A stretch of DNA of 32,461 bases from Phenylobacterium sp. GTDB taxonomy: Bacteria > Pseudomonadota > Alphaproteobacteria > Caulobacterales > Caulobacteraceae. The notes under the pieces were generated by a model. It saw only the letters and a list, made by a program, of their open reading frames with translations. It did not search any database and was not told the DNA's origin. Position numbers and translations under genes: made by a program. Numbering within the stretch: the stretch's first letter is position 1; the number at the start of each line of letters is the position of its first letter. The stretch spans positions 1 through 32,461 of the forward strand of contig NZ_JAUYAF010000042.1 of the NCBI RefSeq assembly GCF_030693625.1, written 5' to 3'. Shown piece after piece: positions 6,860-14,256 of this stretch.

Positions 6860-8205
6860 TGCGTCTGCGCCTGTCGCCGGTGCGTCTGCGGAGGCTGATC
6901 AAGCGCAGCCTGCCCACCACCCTGTTCGGCCGTTCGCTGCTGATCATCATCCTGCCGGTGGCGGTGATGCAGGTGGCGGTCACCTGGGTGTTTTTCGACG
7001 CCCACTGGCAGGCGGTGACCAGCCGGCTGTCGGAAGGGCTGGCCGGCGACGTGGCCTGGGCGGTGGAGAGCTATCAGGACGACCCCACGCCCGAGAGCTT
7101 CGCCCGCATCGCCGACCGGGCCGAACGCTCCATGAGCCTGTCGCTGGCCTTCCAGAGCGGGCGCACCCTGCCGGTGGGTCGCCGAACCGCCCTGTTCGCG
7201 GTGGTGGACCGGTCGCTGGAGAGGGCGCTGGCGGGGCGCATCGACCAGCCCTTCTGGTTCGATACCACGCGCTATCCCGCCTATGTCGACATCCGGGTCC
7301 AGACCCCCAGCGGCGTGATGCGGGTGCTGGCGCCCCGCGACCGGGCCATCGCCACCCAGGGGCACATCTTCGTCCTCTGGATGACCATCGCGACCCTGCT
7401 GCTGACCGCCATCTCGATCCTGTTCATCCGCAACCAGGTGCGCGCCATCGAGCGGCTGGCCTCGGCGGCCGACGACTTCGGTCGCGGCATGGATGCGCCG
7501 GCCTTCAAACCCAGCGGCGCGCGGGAGGTTCGCCAGGCGGCCCAGGCCTTCCTGGCCATGAAGGCCCGCATCCAGCGGCACCTGGATCAGCGCACCGCCC
7601 TGCTGGCCAGCGTCAGCCATGACCTGCGCACGCCGCTCACCCGCCTGAAGCTGGAACTGGCCCTGGCCGAGCCCACCAAGCGCACCGGCGAGATGAAACG
7701 CGATCTCTCCGAGATGGAGCACATGATCGACGAGTACCTGGCTTTCGCCCGTGGTGAGGGCGGCGAGGCCGTGGAAAGCGTAAGGCTCAAGACCCTCATC
7801 GAGGAGGTCAGCGAAGGCGCCGTGCGCGCCGGCGCCAAGGTCAGCGTCACCGCCGAGGCCGACCTGACCGCCAGCGTGCGGCCCAACGCGCTCAAGCGGG
7901 CGCTGTCGAACCTGATCATGAACGCCGCGGTGCACGGGGAGCATATCGTGGTCACCGCCGCCGCGCGCGCCGCAGGCGGGGTGGAGATTGTGGTGGACGA
8001 CGACGGGCCAGGCATTCCCGAGGATCGCCATGAGGAGGCCTTCAAGGCCTTCAGCCGCCTGGACGAGGCCCGCAACCAGAACGACAAGGGCGTCGGTCTG
8101 GGCCTGGCCATCGCCCGCGACGTGGCGCGCGGCCATGGCGGCGACGTGACGCTCAGCCGCTCGCCGATGGGCGGCCTTCGCGCCACCGTCAGATTACCGG
8201 GTTAG
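6859..8205 (+). CDS. EnvZ-like sensor histidine kinase
   Basis: This is a 448-residue inner-membrane kinase. Transmembrane spans lie at about 24-46 and 170-190 and enclose a periplasmic sensor region of about 120 residues. A HAMP linker (191-243) is followed by the dimerisation domain with the phospho-acceptor H254 in SVSHDLRTPL. The ATPase domain carries the N box (NLIMNAAVHG), the G1 box DDDGPGIP and the G2 box GVGLGLAI. It starts on the last base of the response-regulator stop, so it is the cognate partner. In N-box and domain order it resembles EnvZ-type kinases. The signal sensed is unknown; the periplasmic part has no recognisable ligand-binding motif. Confidence 0.92.
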   Translation: MRLRLSPVRLRRLIKRSLPTTLFGRSLLIIILPVAVMQVAVTWVFFDAHWQAVTSRLSEGLAGDVAWAVESYQDDPTPESFARIADRAERSMSLSLAFQSGRTLPVGRRTALFAVVDRSLERALAGRIDQPFWFDTTRYPAYVDIRVQTPSGVMRVLAPRDRAIATQGHIFVLWMTIATLLLTAISILFIRNQVRAIERLASAADDFGRGMDAPAFKPSGAREVRQAAQAFLAMKARIQRHLDQRTALLASVSHDLRTPLTRLKLELALAEPTKRTGEMKRDLSEMEHMIDEYLAFARGEGGEAVESVRLKTLIEEVSEGAVRAGAKVSVTAEADLTASVRPNALKRALSNLIMNAAVHGEHIVVTAAARAAGGVEIVVDDDGPGIPEDRHEEAFKAFSRLDEARNQNDKGVGLGLAIARDVARGHGGDVTLSRSPMGGLRATVRLPG

Positions 8206-8268
8206 AGAACAAGGTTCAGCCACGGTTTGGCGCTTCAAGACCGAACACGACCACGGAGGGGAAACCAA

Positions 8269-8703
8269 ATGAAGCTCGCCCATCTCGCAACCGCCGCCGC
8301 GCTCGCCCTGCTGGCCGCCACCGCCGCCCAGGCCGCCGATCCGGTGATGGGCGATTGGACGACCGTGGGGGGCGGCGCCAAGGTCCGCATCGCGCCCTGC
8401 GTCAGCGACAGCGCCAAGGCCTGCGGCACCATCACCTGGATGAAGAATCCCAAGGACAAGGCCGGCGGTCCGCTGAAGGACGCCAACAATCCCGACGCCA
8501 ACCTGCGTAACCGTCCCCTGGTGGGCCTGCAGATGATCCGCGACTTCAAGCCCGCAGGTCCCGGCAAGTGGACCGGCGGCAAGATCTACGATCCGGGCGG
8601 CGGCAAGACCTACAGCTCGAAGATCAGCGCCAACGCCAATGGCAGCCTGAAAGTGGAAGGCTGCATCGGCCCGATCTGCCAGGCCCAGACCTGGACGCGC
8701 TAG
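8269..8703 (+). CDS. DUF2147 domain secreted protein
   Basis: This is a 144-residue exported protein. An N-terminal signal peptide (MKLAHLATAAALALLAATAAQAA) with a cleavage site after AQA leaves a mature domain starting DPVMGDWTT. The mature part matches DUF2147: G-x-W near the start, VRIAPC, CGTITWMKNP, a central KD..NPD..LRNRPLVGLQM block, W-x-GGKIYDP, and C-terminal LKVEGCIGPICQAQTWTR. Four cysteines are placed for two disulfides. The ATG at 8269 has GGAGG about 9 bases upstream; a more upstream in-frame start lacks one. The family is periplasmic and of unknown function, with a lipocalin-like barrel predicted. The TAG stop is the first three bases of a double palindrome. Confidence 0.88.
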   Translation: MKLAHLATAAALALLAATAAQAADPVMGDWTTVGGGAKVRIAPCVSDSAKACGTITWMKNPKDKAGGPLKDANNPDANLRNRPLVGLQMIRDFKPAGPGKWTGGKIYDPGGGKTYSSKISANANGSLKVEGCIGPICQAQTWTR

Positions 8704-8817
8704 AGCATTTTCCGATAGGTGTGAAACGGTTATCGGATCGAAAAGTGCTCTAACTTTTTGAATTAGAGCCCTTTTTTAGGCGATCTAACTGCAGCAATCA
8801 GATCGGAAAGGGCTCTA
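8701..8817. repeat. Double-palindrome intergenic repeat, copy 1
   Basis: The whole gap between two convergent genes is one two-part palindromic element. Part A (8701-8752) has TAGAGCATTTTCCGATA opposite TATCGG-ATCG-AAAAGTGCTCTA. Part B (8764-8817) has TAGAGCCCTTT opposite AAAGGGCTCTA, with an inner pair CGATCT/AGATCG. They are joined by ACTTTTTGAAT (8753-8763). The first TAG is the stop of the DUF2147 gene and the last CTA is the stop of proC on the other strand. The T-rich arms next to strong stems would terminate transcription from both sides. A related element lies at 25277-25391. Confidence 0.85.
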
Positions 8818-9606
8818 GGCGCCGAGCTCCTTGGAGCGGCGCAGGGCGGCGGCCACGGCGTCGCGCAGCAAGGGTGACAGCCCGCCCTCCCCCATCAGCA
8901 CCTCGAGCGCCGCCTGGGTGGTGCCGCCCGGCGAGGTGACCTGGCGGCGCAGTTCGGCGGGCTCCTCGCCACTCTGCGCCAGCAGGGCCGCGGCGCCGGC
9001 GATGGTGGAGCGGGCCAGGCGCTGGGCGGCTTCCACCGGCAGGCCCGCCGCCGCGCCGCCGGCCTCCAGAGCCTCGATGAAGGCGTAGAGATAGGCCGGC
9101 GCCGAGCCGGAGACGGCGGTGGCCGCATGCATCAGAACCTCGTCATCGAGGTCGACCACCGTCCCGACCGGGCCGAACAGGGCCTGGGCCCGGGCGCGGG
9201 CCTCGGGCTCGGCGGCATAGATGCTGGTGGTCCCCTGGCCGATCGCCACGGCGGTGGTGGGCATGACGCGGGCGACCTTGCGGCCGAAGGCGGCGGCGAT
9301 GTCGGCGGACTGCACGCCGGCCGCCACCGAGACAATCACCGCCTCGGGATGCAGCAGGCTCGCCACCTCCGCCGCAGTTTCGCGCCAAAGCTGCGGCTTG
9401 ACGGCGAGCAGGACGGTTTGGGCCTCAACCAGCACCGGGTCGGCGGGATTGAGCCGGGCGCCGTCACGGGCGACGGCCTGGGCCAGTTCGGTGGGGTGCG
9501 GGTCGCGCAGAATCAGGTCGGCGGGGGCGAAGGCGCCGGCTCTGCGCCAGCCCTGGATCAGGGCTCCGCCCATGCGGCCGGCGCCCAGGATCAGGATGGG
9601 GGTCAT
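8815..9606 (-). CDS. proC: Pyrroline-5-carboxylate reductase
   Basis: ProC reduces delta-1-pyrroline-5-carboxylate to proline with NAD(P)H, the last step of proline synthesis, in the cytoplasm. The 263-residue protein begins with the dinucleotide motif ILGAGRMGGA (6-15). It carries LAVKPQ in the middle of the Rossmann domain, VARVMPTTAVAIGQG at the domain link, and the C-terminal helical dimerisation domain with SGSAPAYLYAFIEAL and VTSPGGTTQAALE, which line the substrate pocket. The ATG has GGAG just upstream. The stop TAG is formed by the outer end of the double palindrome. It lies downstream of the copper-uptake operon on the same strand, with a 105-bp gap in which I see only a possible -10 (CTAGGGT, minus strand). 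Confidence 0.95.
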   Translation of the reverse strand: MTPILILGAGRMGGALIQGWRRAGAFAPADLILRDPHPTELAQAVARDGARLNPADPVLVEAQTVLLAVKPQLWRETAAEVASLLHPEAVIVSVAAGVQSADIAAAFGRKVARVMPTTAVAIGQGTTSIYAAEPEARARAQALFGPVGTVVDLDDEVLMHAATAVSGSAPAYLYAFIEALEAGGAAAGLPVEAAQRLARSTIAGAAALLAQSGEEPAELRRQVTSPGGTTQAALEVLMGEGGLSPLLRDAVAAALRRSKELGA

Positions 9607-9711
9607 GGGGCTCTCCAGGGATCAGGGATGGCGCACCCTAGAGCCTGACCGCCGGATGGGCGAGGGCCGGGACTTGCGCCCCGCCATGGACGACATGAAA
9701 AGTCTCGGGCG

Positions 9712-10359
9712 TCAGCCAACCCCACCCCAGGCCGCCGCCTGGATCGGGACCGTGAACACCAGGTCGGCCGCGTCGACCCCATCCGGGGGCGGGGGAAGCG
9801 GGGCGGCGGCGCGAACCGAGGCCAGGCCGGCTCGGTCGAAGGCCGGTCGGCCGCTGGATCGCGCCAGACGGGCAAACAGCAGCGCCCCGCGGGGGTCGAC
9901 CCCGAACACGACGCTCACCGTTCCCGATCCTGGGGGCGCGGCCGGCGCATGGGCGGCCAGATGCGCCCAGAGGCGGCGGCGATAGTCGGCGAGGCGGTCC
10001 TCCGCTGATGGCCTCGGCGTCTGCGTGAGAACCGGGGACGCGGCCCCCGCCGGAGCCACCGAGGGCGGCGGCTCCAGCGGCGAGGCCATGGTGGCCGCCC
10101 GGTCGTCCACTGTCGCCACCGGCCCCGGGGGTTGGCGCGGGGCGGCTTGCCGGCCAGGCTTGGGCGGTGTCGAGGGACGGTCCCGCCCACCGGCGGCGGG
10201 CCTCGGCGGCGGCGGCAGCAGTTGCACCAACATGGCCTGCTGCGGCGCAGGCTCCGCCACCGGCCTGAGGGACGCCACCCCCCAGGCCGCGACGGCGTGC
10301 GCGACGATCGAGGCGCCGATCGCCGCCACGCGCCCTCGCCGGACAGCCGGGCGCTTCAA
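9712..10359 (-). CDS. TonB-like energy transducer of the copper-receptor operon
   Basis: This 215-residue protein shows the TonB layout. A short basic N-terminus (MKRPAVRRGR) is followed by one membrane span at about 12-31, a long Pro-rich periplasmic linker (about 38-115) and a C-terminal TonB domain from about 120 on. That domain contains VSVVFGVDPRGALLFARLARSSG, an AFDRAGLASVRAAAPLPPPP segment and a final LVFTVPI strand. TonB couples the proton-motive force through ExbB/ExbD to outer-membrane receptors; exbBD are not in the window. The start is TTG at 10359, only 2 bases after the receptor stop, so translation is probably coupled; there is no clear ribosome site. Its position makes it a dedicated partner of the copper receptor. 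Confidence 0.8.
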   Translation of the reverse strand: MKRPAVRRGRVAAIGASIVAHAVAAWGVASLRPVAEPAPQQAMLVQLLPPPPRPAAGGRDRPSTPPKPGRQAAPRQPPGPVATVDDRAATMASPLEPPPSVAPAGAASPVLTQTPRPSAEDRLADYRRRLWAHLAAHAPAAPPGSGTVSVVFGVDPRGALLFARLARSSGRPAFDRAGLASVRAAAPLPPPPDGVDAADLVFTVPIQAAAWGGVG

Positions 10360-10361
10360 GC

Positions 10362-12515
10362 TCAGAACGCGTAGGCGAGGCTGAGATTGATCGATCGCCC
10401 GGGACCCCGCAGCGGCCGGATCGGCGGAAGACTGCCGCCGGCCTTGAAGTCACCGAAGGACACGCCCCCCAGCGGAAGATCGTAGGCGGTGTCGAGCAGG
10501 TTTTCCGCAGCCAGGTCCACCCGGACCCGGTCGCCCTTCCAGCCGGAACGCAGGTTGAACAGAGCGTAGGCTGCGGTCTTCGGTTCGTGGCGCAGGGCGT
10601 TGACCGCGTCCTTCTCCCCCACAAACTCCACCTCGGCCTGGTGGGTCCAGCGACCCTTGGCCTGCTCCAGGCCCAGGCGCAGGGTCAGGGGGGTCATGTG
10701 GTAGAGGTCGTCGCCGCTGTCGCGGTTCTCGCCCTCGACCCAGGACAGGGTCCCCGTCAGGGTTCCTCGCCCCAGCGCCGGGCTCTCCCAGACCTGGGCG
10801 TGGCCGCTGACGTCGAAGCCGCGCAGATGGGCGTCCACATTGGCGAAACGAAGCTGAACGAAACCCTTGGCCAGATCGGCCAGCTTCACCGCGTCGATGA
10901 AGCCTTCGACCTGCGAACGGTAGACGCCGAAGGTCAGGCCGCGCTTTCCGTCCAGGCTGGCGTATTTCAACGTGGCCGCCAGATTGTGCGCCACCTCGGG
11001 CTTCAGATCGGGGTCGCCGACATAGGCGTTGGCGTCGCCAGCGAAAGAGGTCATTGAGCTCGACATCAGCCCCAAACCCCACGCGTAGCGCTCGTAAAGC
11101 GTCGGGCTGCGGGTCTTGCGGGCGTAGCCGAACTCGACGCTCGTGGTGGTGTTGGGACGCCAGATCGCCTTCGCCGTCACATCCACATTGTCATCGGCGC
11201 GGCTCCGGTCGCGGGCGTTGAAGGCTCGCGCCGCCATGGCGTCGGGCATGTTCATCATGCCGGTCCAGGCATAGGGCTGGACGAGGCCGGCGTCGGTGTC
11301 CACGCGCTCGACGCGGGCGCCCAGCAAGGTCGTCCAGTCCGCGGAGGGCTTGGCCTCCCACTCAACCCACAGGCCCGTCCGCTCGCGGCGCCCGTCAGTG
11401 ATGTTCCAGTAGGTTTGGGGGCCCATCATCGTGCTGCCGGCCACCGGCGGCCACCAGTCGTCGACATCGGACCGATGGGCCTCGATTCCCCCCCGCACCG
11501 CCCCGCCATCCGTCAGGGGCACGGTCGCCGCCAGCGACGCGCTCAGGTCCCGGCCCTGGGTGTTCATCGGCATGCCGCCGGTGGCCGAGCCGCCCTTGTC
11601 GGCCAGGAAGTTCATCTCGTGGTTCACCGTTCGCCACGAGGCCTTGGCGGTCACCTCGCCCCAGCCATAGGTCCCCTCGTAGCGAAGGTCGGCGAAGCTG
11701 CTGTCGTTCTCGGTGAGGTCCATGCGCTGGGTGGGAAAGCCCTCATAGGGCGAGAAGTGCCGGCCGGCGCGCAGGCTGACCACGCCATGGTCGGTGAGCA
11801 GCGCCAGGGTGAGCGCCTGGTCGTAGGCCTCGTAGAGGGTCGAACGCACGCGCCGGCCGTCGCCGGTCCTGTAGTTGTCCCCGCGGCTCCAGGCGCCCTC
11901 GTAGCCGAGGCTGAACCGCTCCCCGGCGATGGCGGCCTGGAGGCTGGCGCCGACGGCGTCGGCGACGCTGCGATAGCTCGCGCCGACCTCGCCGCTCACA
12001 CGCAGCCCCTCGCCCGCCTCGGCGAAGGCCGGCGGCCGCGTCGTCACAGCGATCACCCCCGCGATGTTGTCGCCGCCGGCGCTGACGGGCGACAGGGTCG
12101 GCAGGATAGAGATGGCGTCCACCCGGCCGGGGAGGACGTAGGAGCCAGGGGGGTTCATGTTGTTGGGGCAAAATGTGGTGATCCCCACACCGTCCACCGT
12201 CACCAGGACGCGGCTGTCAGCGAGGCCCCGCATCACCGGGAGGCTCGAGAACCCGCCGTTGGCGTAGACGGCCATACCCGGCTCGCCGGTCACCAGCGAC
12301 ATGGTGTCGGCCGAACCCGCGGCGCGGCGGGCGAGAAGCTCCCCGGTCACCTGACGCTCGCCCGGGGATCGGGCGGGATCGGCGGCCTCCGGCGCGGCTA
12401 CGGCCTGGATGGGAGGCAGGGCGGTCTGAGCCCGGGCGAGGAGAGGATTGGAGAGCGTGGTGACGGCGACGCCGGCCATGAGCACGGCCGTGCGGCCGCA
12501 AAGCGAACGAGACAT
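10362..12515 (-). CDS. TonB-dependent copper receptor, OprC/NosA type
   Basis: This 717-residue outer-membrane receptor has a signal peptide (about 1-29, ending ARAQ). The plug domain runs about 55-160 (SSLPVMRGLADSRVLVTVDGV; GGDNIAGVIAVTTR), and a 22-strand barrel ends in the C-terminal aromatic signature LSLAYAF. The plug carries FCPNNMNPPGSY, the sequence type seen in NosA and OprC copper receptors. It provides C116-xxx-M120, and the barrel provides H299-x-M301 (NHEMN), together the CxxxM...HxM copper site described for OprC. TYWNITDGRRERTGLWVEWE is another stretch I associate with this family. The predicted role is energised copper uptake. It sits behind a DUF2946 gene and directly ahead of a tonB gene. 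The family assignment is strong; actual metal specificity is inferred from the ligands. Confidence 0.9.
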   Translation of the reverse strand: MSRSLCGRTAVLMAGVAVTTLSNPLLARAQTALPPIQAVAAPEAADPARSPGERQVTGELLARRAAGSADTMSLVTGEPGMAVYANGGFSSLPVMRGLADSRVLVTVDGVGITTFCPNNMNPPGSYVLPGRVDAISILPTLSPVSAGGDNIAGVIAVTTRPPAFAEAGEGLRVSGEVGASYRSVADAVGASLQAAIAGERFSLGYEGAWSRGDNYRTGDGRRVRSTLYEAYDQALTLALLTDHGVVSLRAGRHFSPYEGFPTQRMDLTENDSSFADLRYEGTYGWGEVTAKASWRTVNHEMNFLADKGGSATGGMPMNTQGRDLSASLAATVPLTDGGAVRGGIEAHRSDVDDWWPPVAGSTMMGPQTYWNITDGRRERTGLWVEWEAKPSADWTTLLGARVERVDTDAGLVQPYAWTGMMNMPDAMAARAFNARDRSRADDNVDVTAKAIWRPNTTTSVEFGYARKTRSPTLYERYAWGLGLMSSSMTSFAGDANAYVGDPDLKPEVAHNLAATLKYASLDGKRGLTFGVYRSQVEGFIDAVKLADLAKGFVQLRFANVDAHLRGFDVSGHAQVWESPALGRGTLTGTLSWVEGENRDSGDDLYHMTPLTLRLGLEQAKGRWTHQAEVEFVGEKDAVNALRHEPKTAAYALFNLRSGWKGDRVRVDLAAENLLDTAYDLPLGGVSFGDFKAGGSLPPIRPLRGPGRSINLSLAYAF

Positions 12516-12544
12516 GAGGTAAGCCTTTGATCTGATGCACAGGC

Positions 12545-12566
12545 GCGCCGCCGCTATCGGCGACGC
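12545..12566 (-). promoter_or_regulatory. Hairpin between the DUF2946 gene and the receptor gene
   Basis: CGCCG (12549-12553) pairs with CGGCG (12558-12562) over a 4-base loop, and the stem extends by GCG/CGC past one mismatch. It lies about 30 bases before the receptor start and could tune receptor translation or act as an intra-operon attenuator. There is no T-run. Confidence 0.3.
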
Positions 12567-12587
12567 GCTTCGGAATGTCCGGAGGGA

Positions 12588-13013
12588 TCAGATCTGCCGG
12601 GGTGGCCCGGTTGGCGGCGGCGGTGGGGCGGCAAGGCCGCGGCCCGGCGTGGTCTGGGACTCAACGGCGACGGACACGTGAACCCAGCGCAGGCCCGCCA
12701 GGACGACGAGCATCGGCGGCTCGGCCGCGAAGGCGACGCCGGAGCCCGAGAAGGCGCAGGGATGGTCGGCGGCCGGACTCCCGGACGGGTCGGTCGGCGT
12801 CTTCGTGGGCGAGTCGACGATATGGCCGGCCGCGTCGATGCTCACGGTCCGGGTGCCCTGCGGTGTGCAGAGCACGATAGGAACCGAACCGGAATCGACG
12901 CCCAGGGCCAACATGTAGCCCTGCGGGATGAAGACGCGCAGGGCGATCGCCATGCACGCCAGCATCAGCGCGAAGGCTGACGCCTTGCCACCAATTGTCC
13001 TGAAGAGCGACAT
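12588..13013 (-). CDS. DUF2946 family protein of the copper operon
   Basis: This is a 141-residue exported or membrane protein. A hydrophobic span at about 11-28 is followed by LRVFIPQGYM (25-34), IVLCTPQG with C49, and HPC with H84 and C86. The C-terminus is Pro-rich (APPPPPTGPPRQI). The run of a hydrophobic span, IP.GYM, LC...G, C-A-F and a Pro-rich end is the DUF2946 signature. Such proteins are often encoded beside copper receptors, and their Cys/His residues suggest metal handling in the periplasm (inference). The start chosen is ATG at 13013; GTG at 13031 would add six residues. It is first in a minus-strand operon with the copper receptor 72 bp downstream and the TonB gene last. Confidence 0.8.
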   Translation of the reverse strand: MSLFRTIGGKASAFALMLACMAIALRVFIPQGYMLALGVDSGSVPIVLCTPQGTRTVSIDAAGHIVDSPTKTPTDPSGSPAADHPCAFSGSGVAFAAEPPMLVVLAGLRWVHVSVAVESQTTPGRGLAAPPPPPTGPPRQI

Positions 13014-13128
13014 TGCAGCGCCTACTAGCACCCCGACGTTGGAAGTCTATGCATCGGCCGCGATGGGCGGAACTGGCCCACCCGAGGGCCAGCGAACTCA
13101 GATTGGGCGGAAGTTCGTCCAGGCCGCC

Positions 13129-13142
13129 TTGATCTGACTCAA
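13129..13142 (-). promoter_or_regulatory. FNR/FixK-type box upstream of the copper operon
   Basis: The 14 bp TTGAT-CTGA-CTCAA fit TTGA-N6-TCAA, the core of FNR/FixK/Anr boxes, with 9 of 10 bases of TTGAT-N4-ATCAA in the minus-strand reading. A possible -10 on the minus strand (CAATCT, 13105-13100) would put the box centre near -42, where a class II activator binds. The DUF2946 start is about 116 bases downstream. It is the only such box I found in the window. Confidence 0.5.
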
Positions 13143-13224
13143 GCAGACACAGCAGACCGCTACCTATGGGAGGAACGCACGCCCCAACGCGACGGTTTGA
13201 CGGACCGGCGGGGGAAGACCTTAC

Positions 13225-13250
13225 CCGGGACCTGCTCGCGCGGGTCCCGG
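13225..13250 (-). terminator. Hairpin terminator after ybjN
   Basis: CCGGGACC (13225-13232) pairs perfectly with GGTCCCGG (13243-13250) across a 10-base loop, 23 bases past the ybjN stop on the minus strand. There is no T-run, so termination may need Rho. It separates ybjN from the copper operon. Confidence 0.55.
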
Positions 13251-13272
13251 CCCCGGCGGCGAGACTGGCGCG

Positions 13273-13776
13273 TTAGGCTTCGCCGACCGTGTCGAACATG
13301 CAGGCGGCGATGGCCTCGGCAGGCGACTTGCCGCCCCGGGCCATGAAGTCGAAGGCCGGGTAGAAGCGGTCGGCGCCTTCCATGGCGACGTCGATCATGG
13401 CCGCGGCCTGGGCGAGCGTCGGGCGCTCGCCGGTCATCAGAGCCATGGCGTGCCGGAAGACGATCTCGCCGTCGTCCCAGACCTCGAAATGGCCGAGCCA
13501 GACGCGCTGGTTGACGGTGGAGACCAGTTCGAAGGCCGCGGCGCGCTGTTCGGCGCGGACCTGGATATCCACCGAGAGGCAGAGCTGCAGGCAGTCGGCC
13601 TCGGGCCGCCAGGCGAACCAGAGTTCGTAGTCCTTCCAGTCGCCGGCCAGGGTGAAGGCGAGGTCGCCTTCCTCGGTCCGATCGAACTGAAGATTCTCGG
13701 CTTGCAGCACATGCTCAACGACATCGAGCGGGTCGTGGGCGAGCAGGACGTCTTCGTCAGACAGAGGCGTGTCCAT
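13273..13776 (-). CDS. YbjN domain-containing protein
   Basis: This 167-residue cytoplasmic protein of the YbjN family (a type III secretion chaperone-like fold) shows DPLDVVEHVLQAENL near the start, GDLAFTLAGDWKDYELWFAW, a central strand LQLCLSVDIQV, the helix AFELVSTVNQRVWLGHFEVWDDGEIVFRHA and a late PAEAIAACMFDTVGEA tail. The NxRxWLGHFE..DDGEIVFR block is what I use to recognise the family. The start ATG at 13776 has AAGGG 7 bases upstream; a longer in-frame reading has no ribosome site. The function is not settled in any organism, and links to envelope or motility regulation are reported for E. coli YbjN. It lies downstream of ubiK on the same strand, with a 148-bp gap in which I see no clear element. 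Confidence 0.85.
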   Translation of the reverse strand: MDTPLSDEDVLLAHDPLDVVEHVLQAENLQFDRTEEGDLAFTLAGDWKDYELWFAWRPEADCLQLCLSVDIQVRAEQRAAAFELVSTVNQRVWLGHFEVWDDGEIVFRHAMALMTGERPTLAQAAAMIDVAMEGADRFYPAFDFMARGGKSPAEAIAACMFDTVGEA

Positions 13777-13924
13777 GAGACCCTTTCGCGTACGGCGTCC
13801 GGAGGAGCGAGCGCGCCCCGAATCGCCTGCGATCTTGAAACTAGTCTGGTTCGTGGGTCGCCTGTCACCGGCTTCTTCCGGGGGGCGAGCCACATTCGTG
13901 TGTTTAGGTCGTTATGCCGCGCAA

Positions 13925-14173
13925 TCAGGCTTTCTTGGACGCCTTCTTCGGGGCGTCAGCGCCCTTCAGAGCCGCGATCTCGGCGCGCAAGGCGACGATC
14001 TCGGCCTTGAGCACTTCGAATTCGTCGCGGCGGATCAGGTCGAGCTCGGCGACCATGCGGTCGGCCTGGGCTCGGAACGCGGCCTTGGCCTCTTCGCCGG
14101 CGCTCTGGGCGAGGCCCATTGCGGCTCCGGTCAGCTTGGCCATCTCGTCGAGGAAGGGGTTCTGGGTCTGCAT
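13925..14173 (-). CDS. ubiK: Ubiquinone biosynthesis accessory factor UbiK
   Basis: UbiK (formerly YqiC/BMFP) is a small accessory factor that binds UbiJ and lipids and promotes aerobic ubiquinone synthesis. The 82-residue protein has the family form. MQTQNPFLDEMAKLTGAAMG at the N-terminus is an amphipathic membrane-binding segment. A long trimeric coiled coil follows from about 28 to 70 (FRAQADRMVAELDLIRRDEFEVLKAEIVALRAEIAALK repeat pattern shown in part), ending in a Lys-rich tail KKASKKA. The ATG has AAGGAAG just upstream. It is divergent from lgt with 83 bp between, so they share a promoter region. Quinone supply links it loosely to the bc1 genes further along. Confidence 0.88.
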   Translation of the reverse strand: MQTQNPFLDEMAKLTGAAMGLAQSAGEEAKAAFRAQADRMVAELDLIRRDEFEVLKAEIVALRAEIAALKGADAPKKASKKA

Positions 14174-14256
14174 GCTTCCTTATATGGGAGCTGAGGGGAT
14201 GAAAGCCACGGGGTTTCCGTCTAAACCGCGAGGACATCTTCTCGGAGCGCCTGGCC

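Noticed and set aside
10381..10400. TTGATCGATCG in the 3' end of the receptor gene as a regulatory site
   Set aside because: It is inside the coding sequence for the conserved C-terminal strand and shows no half-site spacing of a known box.
12527..12536. TTGATCTGAT near the receptor start as a second FNR box
   Set aside because: The second half-site (TCAA) is missing, so it does not meet the palindromic pattern.
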